Below, piece by piece: positions 1 through 6,436 of a stretch of DNA of 34,989 nt (positions are counted from its first letter, which is position 1; each line of letters opens with the position of its first letter). This stretch comes from Treponema sp. (GTDB lineage: Bacteria; Spirochaetota; Spirochaetia; Treponematales; Treponemataceae), in contig JAEEYO010000071.1 in assembly GCA_016288205.1 (NCBI GenBank), positions 1 through 34,989 of the forward strand. Direction: 5' to 3'. Under the pieces are notes generated by a model. It saw only the letters and a program-made list of their open reading frames with translations, was not told the DNA's origin and did not search any database. Made by a program: the position numbers and the translations under genes.

Positions 1-123
1 AACGGTATTTCAATCGTTTATATTGATGCTTACAAGGAAAACGGTATTTGGAATTATAATAAAATTAATTTTTATAAAGAAAGAAAATCTTCAGACGTTA
101 TAAACTTGTTAGAAGAAAATTAA
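1..123 (+). CDS. 3' end of an unrecognised protein (partial)
   Basis: The first 40 codons of the window are open in frame 1 and stop at TAA 121-123, ending in ...NLLEEN. The composition (Asn, Lys and Ile rich, AT-rich codons) matches the accessory genes that follow, so this is probably the tail of a cassette gene whose start lies outside the window. The fragment is too short to assign a family. The next recombination-like site starts 300 bases further on, so the cassette would have an unusually long 3' untranslated part. Confidence 0.5.
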   Translation, partial: NGISIVYIDAYKENGIWNYNKINFYKERKSSDVINLLEEN

Positions 124-130
124 AAGAACA

Positions 131-161
131 TTTTTTCAGCAAGTCAAGCTTGCTGAAAAAA
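131..161. terminator. Perfect 13-bp stem with TCAAG loop, terminator-like
   Basis: TTTTTTCAGCAAG (131-143) pairs perfectly with CTTGCTGAAAAAA (149-161) around the loop TCAAG. It lies 8 bases after the stop of the partial gene. On the minus strand the 3' arm ends in a T run; on the plus strand the 5' arm begins with one. It could terminate transcription, but the same pentaloop recurs in other hairpins here, so it may instead belong to a repeat family. Confidence 0.5.
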
Positions 162-264
162 TTGAGCCATTGATTTTTAGGGCTTGAACGAAGAAGCGGT
201 TGTACTTAAACTTTCTTGGAAAGGTGGAGTGCTTCTTTCAAAAGTAAGAATAGAAAAGGAATAT

Positions 265-295
265 TTTTTAATCGAGTCAAGCTCGATTAAAAAAT
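265..295. repeat. Second perfect 13-bp stem with TCAAG loop
   Basis: TTTTTTAATCGAG (265-277) and CTCGATTAAAAAA (283-295) are perfectly complementary around TCAAG. The stem differs from that at 131-161 but stem length, T/A-rich base and loop are identical. No gene directly upstream needs a terminator here, which argues for a repeat family or a structured RNA element. Confidence 0.5.
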
Positions 296-424
296 GATAT
301 TGAAAGCAATGTAGCGGTACTCCCCTTCTACGCGGCTTTCATCGATTAAAAATGTAGATTTGAAAAATAGAAGCGTTGCTTCAAAAAATAGATATGGAGA
401 AAATTGTTGTACGGAAGTAATTTC

Positions 425-487
425 GTATAACAAAGGTTCGTAGCCGACAGCGGGTCAAGCCCGCTGCGGTACAACCAGTTGTTATGT
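425..487 (+). repeat. attC-like integron recombination site 1
   Basis: GTATAAC (425-431) and GTTATGT (481-487) are complementary outer boxes resembling R'' and R'. Inside, 435-446 pairs with 467-476 but leaves C439 and G443 unpaired, like the extrahelical bases of attC bottom strands. The centre is CAGCGGG, loop TCAAG, CCCGCTG. Length is 63 bp. The core GTTATGT departs from the usual GTTRRRY at one position, and no integrase is in the window, so the call rests on structure plus recurrence at 1876 and 2707. Confidence 0.62.
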
Positions 488-525
488 GGACGCCCGCACT
501 GGGGCGCTTAGGAAGGAAAATATGA
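484..525 (+). CDS. Possible 13-aa leader peptide starting inside the R' box
   Basis: The ATG inside GTTATGT opens a reading frame beginning MWTPALGR. It ends with TGA at 523-525, overlapping the ATG (522-524) of the next gene in an ATGA arrangement that would allow translational coupling. At the second site the same MWTPALGR frame (from 1936) runs directly into the next gene. At the third, degenerate site the ATG is followed at once by TGA. No ribosome binding site precedes it, so translation is speculative. Confidence 0.25.
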   Translation: MWTPALGRLGRKI

Positions 526-1808
526 AAAAGATATTATTACTAGCATTGAGTTCTTGTCTTCTTTTTACATCTTGCAGTAAGAAAGCGAGAAATCAGTCAG
601 AAAACGAAAAACTTTCTGAGGAGACTTTACTTACAGAAGACGCTCCTGTAAAAAAGACTTTTGAGGTTATAAGTTCAGGAGTAGAAATAAGTGAGGCTAC
701 AAGTTCTGAAGAAGAGGATACTGAAGAAGTTGCAGAAGGATTTATTCCGGCTGAAATACCAGAGCTTATCTCATTTCCGGAAAGAGTAAGCCTTGAGTTG
801 GGACAGGAAACCGAACTCTTAAAAACAAATGACTTTACTATTTCAGTTTGTCCGACAGAAATTCATCCAGGAAGGGATTCTGATACTTACAACTGTGATA
901 TAAATATCACAGATTCAGATTCTAATACGACTCTTCTAGAAAAATGTGAACTTCTTAAAATCAGTGAATGGGATAATTTTATTGTCTGTTATGATGTTCT
1001 GGATAATGAGCACCCTCTCGTTACAGCTGATATTAATAATAATGGTATTACCGATTATCTTTTTATAATAGATGGGTATTATAGCGATTCTCTTATTGCA
1101 TTCGAGAAAAAAGGTAATGACTATGTTGCCTTCTTAAATCTTGCTGTTCAGGTTTCTGGCGGGCCAGAGTCAGATGATATTGCTGAGAATTTAATATTTA
1201 ATTCAGGCAAAAAGCATAATGAAATCATAATTGATTACTTGCCATATAATAGAAGAGCTGTCCTTGAATTTGATAAAAAGAGTTATAAATTTGTTGAAAA
1301 GGAAGAATCAAAATATAAAATGAAATTATATAATCCGAAAGAGACTATTGAGATTATGCATTTCGGTAATCATGAAATAGCTGTGTCTGATACCCGTGTA
1401 TACCTCAAAGAGAACGATGAATATTATAAAATCTTTTTCCTTGGTGATCCAGAAACTTATGGAGATCTTTTCAGAAATAATAACATTGGCTTTCAGGGGA
1501 TTAAAATTCTTGATATTGATGAATCTTCATTTGTTGTGCATTTATCATTTAATCATTATCATAATAACCAGTTTTATCTTATTTTCCATAAGAATGGTGA
1601 ACTTTATATAAATAAAACTGAAGAGGAACAAGATTGCAAACCAGGTATCTTCTGTGATGATGGAGAAATTCTTGATATGCAGTCAGCTGTAAAGGAAAAT
1701 GGCGGCGTAACAATCACTTATAATGTTCTTGAGCATTATAGGGATAGCGATGAGGATAAACTTCTTGATACAAGAACTACCTACATTAAATCAGAAAATC
1801 TAGATTAG
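522..1808 (+). CDS. Unrecognised lipoprotein (integron cassette gene)
   Basis: 428 aa. I chose the ATG at 522 because GGAAGG sits just upstream and the protein then begins with a textbook lipoprotein signal: Lys-Lys, a hydrophobic stretch, and LFTSC with the acylated Cys at residue 18. In-frame GTG 486 lies in the R' box and adds an implausible N-terminus. After the lipobox comes an acidic Glu/Ser/Thr-rich linker (about residues 20-85), then a globular domain with EF-hand-like Asp/Asn-rich turns (DINNNG near residue 170) seen in other bacterial lipoproteins. No catalytic motif or known family was recognised. It lies between two attC-like sites in the orientation expected for a cassette gene, so it is probably mobile. 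The function is unknown; attachment to a membrane, facing out of the cytoplasm, is likely. Confidence 0.85.
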   Translation: MKKILLLALSSCLLFTSCSKKARNQSENEKLSEETLLTEDAPVKKTFEVISSGVEISEATSSEEEDTEEVAEGFIPAEIPELISFPERVSLELGQETELLKTNDFTISVCPTEIHPGRDSDTYNCDINITDSDSNTTLLEKCELLKISEWDNFIVCYDVLDNEHPLVTADINNNGITDYLFIIDGYYSDSLIAFEKKGNDYVAFLNLAVQVSGGPESDDIAENLIFNSGKKHNEIIIDYLPYNRRAVLEFDKKSYKFVEKEESKYKMKLYNPKETIEIMHFGNHEIAVSDTRVYLKENDEYYKIFFLGDPETYGDLFRNNNIGFQGIKILDIDESSFVVHLSFNHYHNNQFYLIFHKNGELYINKTEEEQDCKPGIFCDDGEILDMQSAVKENGGVTITYNVLEHYRDSDEDKLLDTRTTYIKSENLD

Positions 1809-1875
1809 CACTGAGATTTGATGAAGAAAATAATAAGGTTCATGAGTTATATTTCCTTTAAAATAAGAAATAATC

Positions 1876-1939
1876 ACATAACAAGAAGTTCAAAGCCGAC
1901 ACGCGGTCAAGCCGCGTGCGGTTTAACTCATTGTTATGT
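1876..1939 (+). repeat. attC-like integron recombination site 2
   Basis: ACATAAC (1876-1882) is the exact reverse complement of GTTATGT (1933-1939). The inner boxes TTCAAAGCCGA (1889-1899) and CGGTTTAA (1919-1926) pair with extra unpaired bases on the left side only, as in the L''/L' asymmetry of attC sites. The central stem is CACGCGG, loop TCAAG, CCGCGTG (1900-1918). It is 64 bp, the same size and layout as the site at 425-487 with a different central stem, and follows the stop of the lipoprotein gene. Confidence 0.65.
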
Positions 1940-1980
1940 GGACGCCCGCACTGGGGCGCATTTGGAGAAGAAAAAATAAA

Positions 1981-2703
1981 ATGTATATTATAGTTTTAAT
2001 AGCTATTTTTTTGTTATTTTATGCGATACAACATATATTTCAAAGTAAAACAAAATTATGCAAAGAGAATTTAGCTAATATTGAATATTTTATTAGCCTA
2101 AATAGAAACTATTCAATTTTTATTTCGGAGCATATTTCTGATAAGCGAAATTCTGATTGGAAAAAGATAGTTGACAAAAGTGGCAGATTTTTTATTACAG
2201 ATAAAGGAAAAGTAAAAAAAACAAACATCAAAAAGTATTGTGTTTTATATCCTTCTGGGGAAATATTAAATATATCTCATAATTTACTAAATATTCCAGA
2301 AGGAGCATATTGGGTTGAGGATAATGATATTTTAGATTTCAAGGAACTTTCCGAATCTGAAGTGGCATTAAATTCAAATGACGTTTTAATAAATATGAAA
2401 AAGAGTAAATATCCTCAGAGTGGATATTTCATAACAGAAATCAAAAATAATTTAAATATCAAAATATTTCCAATTGCTTTCGGCGGTTATATAAAACGCG
2501 ATGAAAAATATATATTAGACAATGTTATAAACACTGTATATTCTGATATTCAATTTAAAAATTGGTACAATTGTAAGAATGAGTATTTGTCACCTGGAGA
2601 GATTGTATCTGATCCAAATAATTATGGTGACAATGATTGTTACTGGATATATATCTTCAAAACAGAAAGTGGAGATATAATTAAAGTTGGTAAATATATA
2701 TAA
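1981..2703 (+). CDS. Unrecognised membrane-anchored protein (cassette gene)
   Basis: 240 aa. ATG 1981 is preceded by GGAGAAG and starts with a single hydrophobic segment (about residues 2-16), so the protein is likely anchored by an N-terminal helix with the rest outside. An in-frame ATG at 1936 inside the R' box would add 15 residues (MWTPALGR...) and is less likely. The remainder is Asn/Lys/Ile rich with a conserved-looking C-terminal part (GGYIKRDEKY, then YWIYIF). No known domain was recognised. The gene begins 42 bases after the recombination-like site at 1933-1939 and ends 4 bases before the next, a compact one-gene cassette. Confidence 0.75.
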   Translation: MYIIVLIAIFLLFYAIQHIFQSKTKLCKENLANIEYFISLNRNYSIFISEHISDKRNSDWKKIVDKSGRFFITDKGKVKKTNIKKYCVLYPSGEILNISHNLLNIPEGAYWVEDNDILDFKELSESEVALNSNDVLINMKKSKYPQSGYFITEIKNNLNIKIFPIAFGGYIKRDEKYILDNVINTVYSDIQFKNWYNCKNEYLSPGEIVSDPNNYGDNDCYWIYIFKTESGDIIKVGKYI

Positions 2704-2706
2704 ATC

Positions 2707-2737
2707 ACATAACAAAACTTCAAAGCCGATGTCATGT
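2707..2737 (+). repeat. Collapsed attC-like site 3
   Basis: ACATAAC (2707-2713) followed by the left inner box TTCAAAGCCGA matches the site at 1876, but the central hairpin and right inner box are missing. The sequence jumps to GTCATGT (2731-2737), a one-base variant of R'. The shared leader follows (GAACGCCCGCACTGGGGCAC). This looks like a deletion derivative that would probably not fold as a functional substrate. Confidence 0.5.
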
Positions 2738-2772
2738 GAACGCCCGCACTGGGGCACATAGGAGAAAAAAAA

Positions 2773-3153
2773 ATGAAAAAGAGTATTTGTTGCATTTTTA
2801 TATTATTGATTTTCTTATCTGCATTTTCTTTACCAAAGTCACAAACAGGCTCTAAAGCTCCGTCAGAGCCATTTACCTTAGTTTATGAAAAAGAATTAAA
2901 TTTCGATTTTTGGAACGAAAGAAATCTCAAACAAAATGAAACATCTATAATGAGCACACCGATTATTATCAATGAATCGGAAATAGCTATGATTATAAGA
3001 ATCAGCAATCCGACTGAGTATAATTATAAATTTGAAATACTCAATATATCAGACAACACTTTTGTTCAATATGATTTGCCTTTTTTGACAGGATACGTAG
3101 AGATTCAGGAAATCAATTATTCAAAATCAAAGGGGGAAAAAAATGGTAGATAA
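2773..3153 (+). CDS. Small exported protein, probably C-terminally truncated
   Basis: 126 aa, ATG 2773 with GGAG upstream. The N-terminus (MKKSICCIFILLIFLSAFS) is a signal peptide of the Sec type; there is no clear lipobox. The mature part contains two regular beta-rich stretches but no family I recognise. The last residues (KSKGEKNGR) are encoded by the ribosome binding site region of the following Nudix gene, and the reading frame overlaps that gene by 11 bases. This suggests the original 3' end was lost and the frame now runs into the neighbour, consistent with loss of an attC site between two former cassettes. Confidence 0.6.
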   Translation: MKKSICCIFILLIFLSAFSLPKSQTGSKAPSEPFTLVYEKELNFDFWNERNLKQNETSIMSTPIIINESEIAMIIRISNPTEYNYKFEILNISDNTFVQYDLPFLTGYVEIQEINYSKSKGEKNGR

Positions 3154-3553
3154 AATACAGATGGTCGGTTGTGCCTTTCTCCCAATTGACAGGGAAAGAA
3201 AACAAATATTAATTTCAAAAAGAAGCATGAGCAAAAAATATTTTCCCGGATTATGGGAAGCAATAGGTGGAAACCTCGAATTTGGAGAAGACTTCAAGGA
3301 TTGTGTAATTCGAGAAGTAAAAGAAGAAATAAATTGCAGAATAAAAGACTTGCAGCATTTACATTCAAGAGCAATGTATTTAAACGGTCTAATGTATATA
3401 ACAATCGCATATTACGGAGAATTGCTTGATAAACCAATATTTAATCAGGACGAAATATCAGAAATAAAATGGATTAGCGAAGAAGAATTAACAGATTTTG
3501 ATTTCTGTCCTGGTGACGTTGAATTATTAAAGCTAGCTTTTGCAAAACTTTAG
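3143..3553 (+). CDS. Nudix hydrolase
   Basis: 136 aa, strong ribosome binding site (GGGGG at about 3132-3136) before ATG 3143. The Nudix box is clear: GNLEFGE followed by seven residues and REVKEEINC, matching Gx5Ex7REUXEExGU except that the last Gly is Asn. The Glu residues that bind Mg2+ (REVKEE) are kept, so activity on a nucleoside diphosphate derivative is plausible; the substrate cannot be read from sequence. The length is typical of small MutT-like enzymes. Nudix genes are common cassette cargo. It overlaps the end of the preceding truncated gene, and the 98-aa gene follows after 33 bases with no recombination site between them. Confidence 0.88.
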   Translation: MVDKIQMVGCAFLPIDRERKQILISKRSMSKKYFPGLWEAIGGNLEFGEDFKDCVIREVKEEINCRIKDLQHLHSRAMYLNGLMYITIAYYGELLDKPIFNQDEISEIKWISEEELTDFDFCPGDVELLKLAFAKL

Positions 3554-3586
3554 AAATTCAAAACAAAAAATTCGGAGAAATAAAAA

Positions 3587-3883
3587 ATGATTGACAAAAA
3601 CTTTTTTTTAAGTCATTGGAAAAATCCTTGGATAGATTTTGAAATGCATGAAAGTAAATTAAACAATGATCAAAATGAAACCATGCGTTTAATGAAAGAA
3701 ATAATACATGTTTCTGGAAAATGGATAATTTCGCATGAAAATCCAATTAGCCTAAATGAAGAAAAACAGAATGAACTAAAAGTATTACTAAAAAAAATCC
3801 AAGGCTATGATGATTATATGTTTAAAAATGCTCTTAATTATGTGGGCTGGTTTGGATGGCATGAAGGGTATTTGAAAGAGTAA
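3587..3883 (+). CDS. 98-aa protein of unknown function
   Basis: ATG 3587 is preceded by GGAG (about 3574). The protein has no signal peptide or membrane segment, is rich in Trp, Asn and Lys, and ends in an aromatic motif (YVGWFGWHEGY). It looks like a small soluble cytoplasmic protein. I do not recognise a family. It follows the Nudix gene in the same direction and may be co-transcribed. A different minus-strand ORF at 3558-3746 in the same stretch lacks a ribosome binding site and was rejected. Confidence 0.6.
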   Translation: MIDKNFFLSHWKNPWIDFEMHESKLNNDQNETMRLMKEIIHVSGKWIISHENPISLNEEKQNELKVLLKKIQGYDDYMFKNALNYVGWFGWHEGYLKE

Positions 3884-3911
3884 TATTCATTCTGTAAAAT
3901 TTGAGGAGAAA

Positions 3912-3953
3912 ATGAATTTATTAATTAAACATTTCCTTTTCCCAACGCTTTAG
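3912..3953 (+). pseudogene. Possible 5' gene stub
   Basis: A strong ribosome binding site (GAGGAG, 3903-3908) precedes ATG 3912, but the frame stops after 13 codons (MNLLIKHFLFPTL). A good translation start without a gene suggests the 5' remnant of a gene cut by a rearrangement close to 3945, just where the inverted repeat at 3944-3977 starts. It could equally be chance in AT-rich DNA. Confidence 0.2.
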
Positions 3954-3977
3954 ATGCTTTACATCTGCTTTTGCGTT
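3944..3977. terminator. Nested inverted repeat between convergent genes
   Basis: AACGC (3944-3948) pairs with GCGTT (3973-3977) and AGATG (3952-3956) with CATCT (3962-3966), between the plus-strand 98-aa gene and the stop of the minus-strand gene at 3976. No good T run follows on either strand, so it is a weak candidate terminator; a decayed recombination site is the alternative. Confidence 0.3.
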
Positions 3978-4335
3978 AATTAATATCCCATTCTTTTGTA
4001 CAAGAGTGATAATACAAGGCTTCTCCAACTGACAGATCAAAATAAAGATCATAGTCATTATCCGAAACTTTATCATACCAGAAATTTACACCCATGTATT
4101 CCGTCCCAACACCGCCCCACTGCTGATTAGGAACCAGACCTAAATCAATAAAAGAATCTGGGACTTTCCCGTTAACCAGTTTGTAGTTTTCTATTTTTTC
4201 TATAATCTGCTTTCCAATTTTTTTAGCATGATTCACATATCCATTTCCAGAATTCCAAATTAAAAATACGGTGAGACAAAAAAAGAAAGATACACTTAAA
4301 ATTCCTACCAGGCTTTTTTTCACTCTTTTCCCCAT
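3976..4335 (-). CDS. Small membrane-anchored protein, pseudopilin-like segment
   Basis: 119 aa from the ATG at 4335, which has AAAAAGG upstream; a GTG at 4362 overlapping the previous stop would add nine residues and has no ribosome binding site. A basic N-terminus (MGKRVKKS) leads into a hydrophobic helix at about residues 8-27. The following segment (AKKIGKQIIEKIENYKLVNGKVPDSFIDLGL) has the helix plus 'G-x-x-P-xS-hydrophobic-x-x-L' spacing seen after the first helix of type II secretion pseudopilins, but there is no prepilin peptidase site. Function unknown. It directly follows the VOC-family gene and shares its promoter. Confidence 0.6.
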   Translation of the reverse strand: MGKRVKKSLVGILSVSFFFCLTVFLIWNSGNGYVNHAKKIGKQIIEKIENYKLVNGKVPDSFIDLGLVPNQQWGGVGTEYMGVNFWYDKVSDNDYDLYFDLSVGEALYYHSCTKEWDIN

Positions 4336-4358
4336 GGCTTCTAAACCTTTTTCTGATG

Positions 4359-4778
4359 TCACATATCTTTATCGGACCAGGAACGGAATGGTTTATTCCA
4401 GGAACCTATTTCAATCAGATTTCCCTCGGGATCTGCTATATAACATGTCCTTTGTCCCCAGGGTTCGGTTGCAGGCTCCAATACGCTGACAGCTCCTTTT
4501 GAAATCAGCTCCTTATATTTCTCATCAACCTCATCAAAGGTGTCCACATATAAAGCAATTTCGCCATGACCATTCAATCCTTTTACATACTCATATTTTC
4601 GGTTGGTCATTTTCTCGAAATTATTCCGTCCGTAAAGCATAAACAAAGTGTCATCTTTTATCAAATAGACATTTCCCGCATCCTCGGATTCCTTTATCTC
4701 AAATCCAAGCACATCCCTGTAAAAGCGGATCATTTTCGGCATATCTTCAACAAACAATCCAAAGCCATCTAATCTCAT
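4359..4778 (-). CDS. VOC-superfamily (glyoxalase / bleomycin-resistance type) protein
   Basis: 139 aa. ATG 4778 follows GGAGG, and the predicted transcription start is near 4823, which excludes the longer frame that begins there. The protein is one VOC module pair: GFGLFVEDMPKMIRFYRDVLGF at the N-terminus and AEP..GQ.....DPEGNLIEIGSW at the C-terminus, the typical ends of glyoxalase/bleomycin-resistance/dioxygenase folds. The late Glu in LIEIGSW occupies a usual metal-ligand position, but an N-terminal His ligand is not obvious (GLFVEDM). Substrate and activity are therefore open; the family includes antibiotic-binding proteins and isomerases. Confidence 0.85.
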   Translation of the reverse strand: MRLDGFGLFVEDMPKMIRFYRDVLGFEIKESEDAGNVYLIKDDTLFMLYGRNNFEKMTNRKYEYVKGLNGHGEIALYVDTFDEVDEKYKELISKGAVSVLEPATEPWGQRTCYIADPEGNLIEIGSWNKPFRSWSDKDM

Positions 4779-4829
4779 TTTTCCTCCAAAGCATCTTGCT
4801 ACATGGCGCGCGTTCTTGTGCAATAAAAC

Positions 4830-4858
4830 ATCATACCATTTTTCAAGAACTTTGTCAA
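4830..4858 (-). promoter_or_regulatory. Sigma70-type promoter for the VOC gene
   Basis: On the minus strand TTGACA (4858-4853) and TATGAT (4835-4830) are separated by 17 bases. This is a perfect -35 and a one-mismatch -10, giving a leader of about 45 bases before ATG 4778. Confidence 0.75.
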
Positions 4859-4889
4859 AATTGCTGCCGTCAAAAAAAAATAAAACACC

Positions 4890-4919
4890 TTGAAACGTTG
4901 CGAGATTCTGTTGTATGAT
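4890..4919 (+). promoter_or_regulatory. Sigma70-type promoter for the immunity-like gene
   Basis: TTGAAA (4890-4895) and TATGAT (4914-4919) with an 18-base spacer, pointing away from the VOC promoter. The two -35 boxes lie about 30 bases apart, so the divergent promoters could interfere or share a regulator. Confidence 0.65.
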
Positions 4920-4964
4920 AGAATTGTTATATAAACATTCGCACCAAAATACTTAGGATTAGGT

Positions 4965-5435
4965 ATGGTTTCATTTAGTAATAATCAGAATCAAAGTATT
5001 TCATTGGCAACTGAGAATTATCAATTTCCATATTTTGATGATGATGAAAAGTTTGATAAAAATTGGCTTCAAATAAACATTGAAGTCATTGATAGGGAAA
5101 AAAAATGGAAAAACACAGATCCGTTTTTGCTATCATCTGATTGGTTGACGATCGCTCAATGGTTCTTTGATATAGCAAAATTTGAGCAACCAGAACATGA
5201 AGGATTAGCATTTATCGAACCAAACCTTGCATTTCAACTAATTGAATTTAACAGGATGAACGATTCAATAAACTTTGATATAGAATTAAGCTTTGAATGT
5301 ATACCCAAATTTTGCAGAAGCTTTTTTAGAAAACCGAGTGTCGTTAAGTACAGTTTTTGCTTTACTTCAAAACAATGTGAAGAAATATCCGAAATGTGTA
5401 AAAAGGAGTATGATAAGTTTCCTGAGAGGAAATAA
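4965..5435 (+). CDS. WapI-family immunity-like protein
   Basis: 156 aa. The layout resembles the WapI-type immunity family as I know it: an N-terminal 'YQFPYFDDDEKFDKNWLQINIEV' block, a Trp and 'DPFLLSSDWL..AQWFFDIAK' block, and a 'IEPNLAFQLIEF' block. Proteins of this family protect against contact-dependent toxins such as WapA. No toxin gene is present, so it may be an orphan immunity gene acquired by transfer, in line with the AT-rich surroundings. The start at 4965 has an AGGATTAGG stretch upstream and a good promoter 46 bases before it. The identification is by remembered pattern, not by search. Confidence 0.6.
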   Translation: MVSFSNNQNQSISLATENYQFPYFDDDEKFDKNWLQINIEVIDREKKWKNTDPFLLSSDWLTIAQWFFDIAKFEQPEHEGLAFIEPNLAFQLIEFNRMNDSINFDIELSFECIPKFCRSFFRKPSVVKYSFCFTSKQCEEISEMCKKEYDKFPERK

Positions 5436-5463
5436 AAATTTAGGGATACTTAGGAGGAAGAAG

Positions 5464-6420
5464 ATGAAAAAAATTATTTTGAAAATTTGTCTAGCCGCAA
5501 TTATTTTAATGCTTGTGTCATGTATCTCAACTGTCCAAACAGTAGAGCAGAAAGAAATATATAGTGGGCATTACATACCTTTTAAGCATTCGAAAAATCT
5601 TGCCCACTTGGATTCGGAATCCACACTTAAATTTACAAATGATGACAATATTCCTGTTATGGACGGTGCGACAGCACTCTTCCCGATTTACTGTTCTTTT
5701 GCTGAAGCTGTATATCCAGCTGATTGTAAAATAAATGATTTTGTTCACTTTGAAAAAACAACGGGAGCATACAAGAGACTTATATCAGGAGAGGATGACA
5801 TCATCTTTGTGGCGGAACCTTCAAAAGAGCAGCTGGAGACGGCTAAAGAAAAAGGCGTGGAATTTAATATGTATCCGATCGGCTATGAGGCCTTTGTTTT
5901 TATTGTAAATGCGAAAAATCCGGTTGACAGTCTTACACTCCAGCAGATTAAAGACATTTACAGCGGCAAAATAAAAAACTGGAAAAAGGTCGGAGGAAAA
6001 TGGCAGACGATAAAACCGTTCCAAAGGGCAAAGAACAGCGGAAGTCAAACTGCCTTTGTAAAAATTATGGGAAAAGATTTTGATCTTATTCCTCCGAAAA
6101 CTCATAAGATAATGACTTTGATGGATGGAATGGTGAATGTAGTTTCAGATTATGAAAATCATAACAACGCAATCGGCTATACATTCAGATATTTTCTTGA
6201 AAGCATGAATAAAAGCGTGGATGTAAAAATGCTAAAGATTAATGGAGTGGAGCCAAGCGTAGAAAATATCAAAAACAAAACATATCCGCTTACGGACAAT
6301 TTTTACGCAATCACCATAAAGGGCAAAGAATCAGAAAACACAAAAAAACTGATTGAATGGATTCTTTCTGATGAAGGACAGAAGCTCGTTGAAAAAGTCG
6401 GATATGTTCCGCTAAAATAA
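5464..6420 (+). CDS. PstS-like phosphate-binding-fold lipoprotein
   Basis: 318 aa. ATG 5464 follows AGGAGG; the longer frame upstream overlaps the previous gene and is spurious. The signal ends in LVSC with Cys at residue 20, so it is a lipoprotein. The mature protein has the PstS order: 'DGATALFPIYCSFAEAVYP' (the ligand loop, like dGSTxxxP in PstS), 'FVAEPSKEQLETAKEKG', 'YEAFVFIVNAKNPV', 'LTLQQIKDIYSGKIKNWKKVGG' (strongly typical), 'RAKNSGSQTAF', and a C-terminal 'LIEWILSDEGQKLVEKVGYVPL'. No pstCAB transporter genes are nearby. It may bind phosphate for sensing or belong to a divergent orphan set; the Ser-Thr of the usual GST ligand loop is Ala-Thr here. Confidence 0.85.
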   Translation: MKKIILKICLAAIILMLVSCISTVQTVEQKEIYSGHYIPFKHSKNLAHLDSESTLKFTNDDNIPVMDGATALFPIYCSFAEAVYPADCKINDFVHFEKTTGAYKRLISGEDDIIFVAEPSKEQLETAKEKGVEFNMYPIGYEAFVFIVNAKNPVDSLTLQQIKDIYSGKIKNWKKVGGKWQTIKPFQRAKNSGSQTAFVKIMGKDFDLIPPKTHKIMTLMDGMVNVVSDYENHNNAIGYTFRYFLESMNKSVDVKMLKINGVEPSVENIKNKTYPLTDNFYAITIKGKESENTKKLIEWILSDEGQKLVEKVGYVPLK

Positions 6421-6436
6421 TTTTAGGAGAAAAAAA

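Larger units (their letters stand above)
124..424. other. Non-coding structured stretch before first attC-like site
   Basis: About 300 bases carry no credible gene in any frame. They hold two perfect hairpins with TCAAG loops (131-161, 265-295) and a weaker nested one in which TGAAAGC (from about 301) pairs with GCTTTCA (to about 340), with an inner GTAG/CTAC stem. I see no clear promoter or start codon with a ribosome binding site. It could be the 3' untranslated part of a cassette, a structured RNA, or debris of repeats. Confidence 0.4.

Noticed and set aside
5293..5463. 57-codon N-terminal extension of the PstS-like gene
   Set aside because: It overlaps the immunity-like gene and has no ribosome binding site; ATG 5464 has AGGAGG and begins a proper lipoprotein signal.
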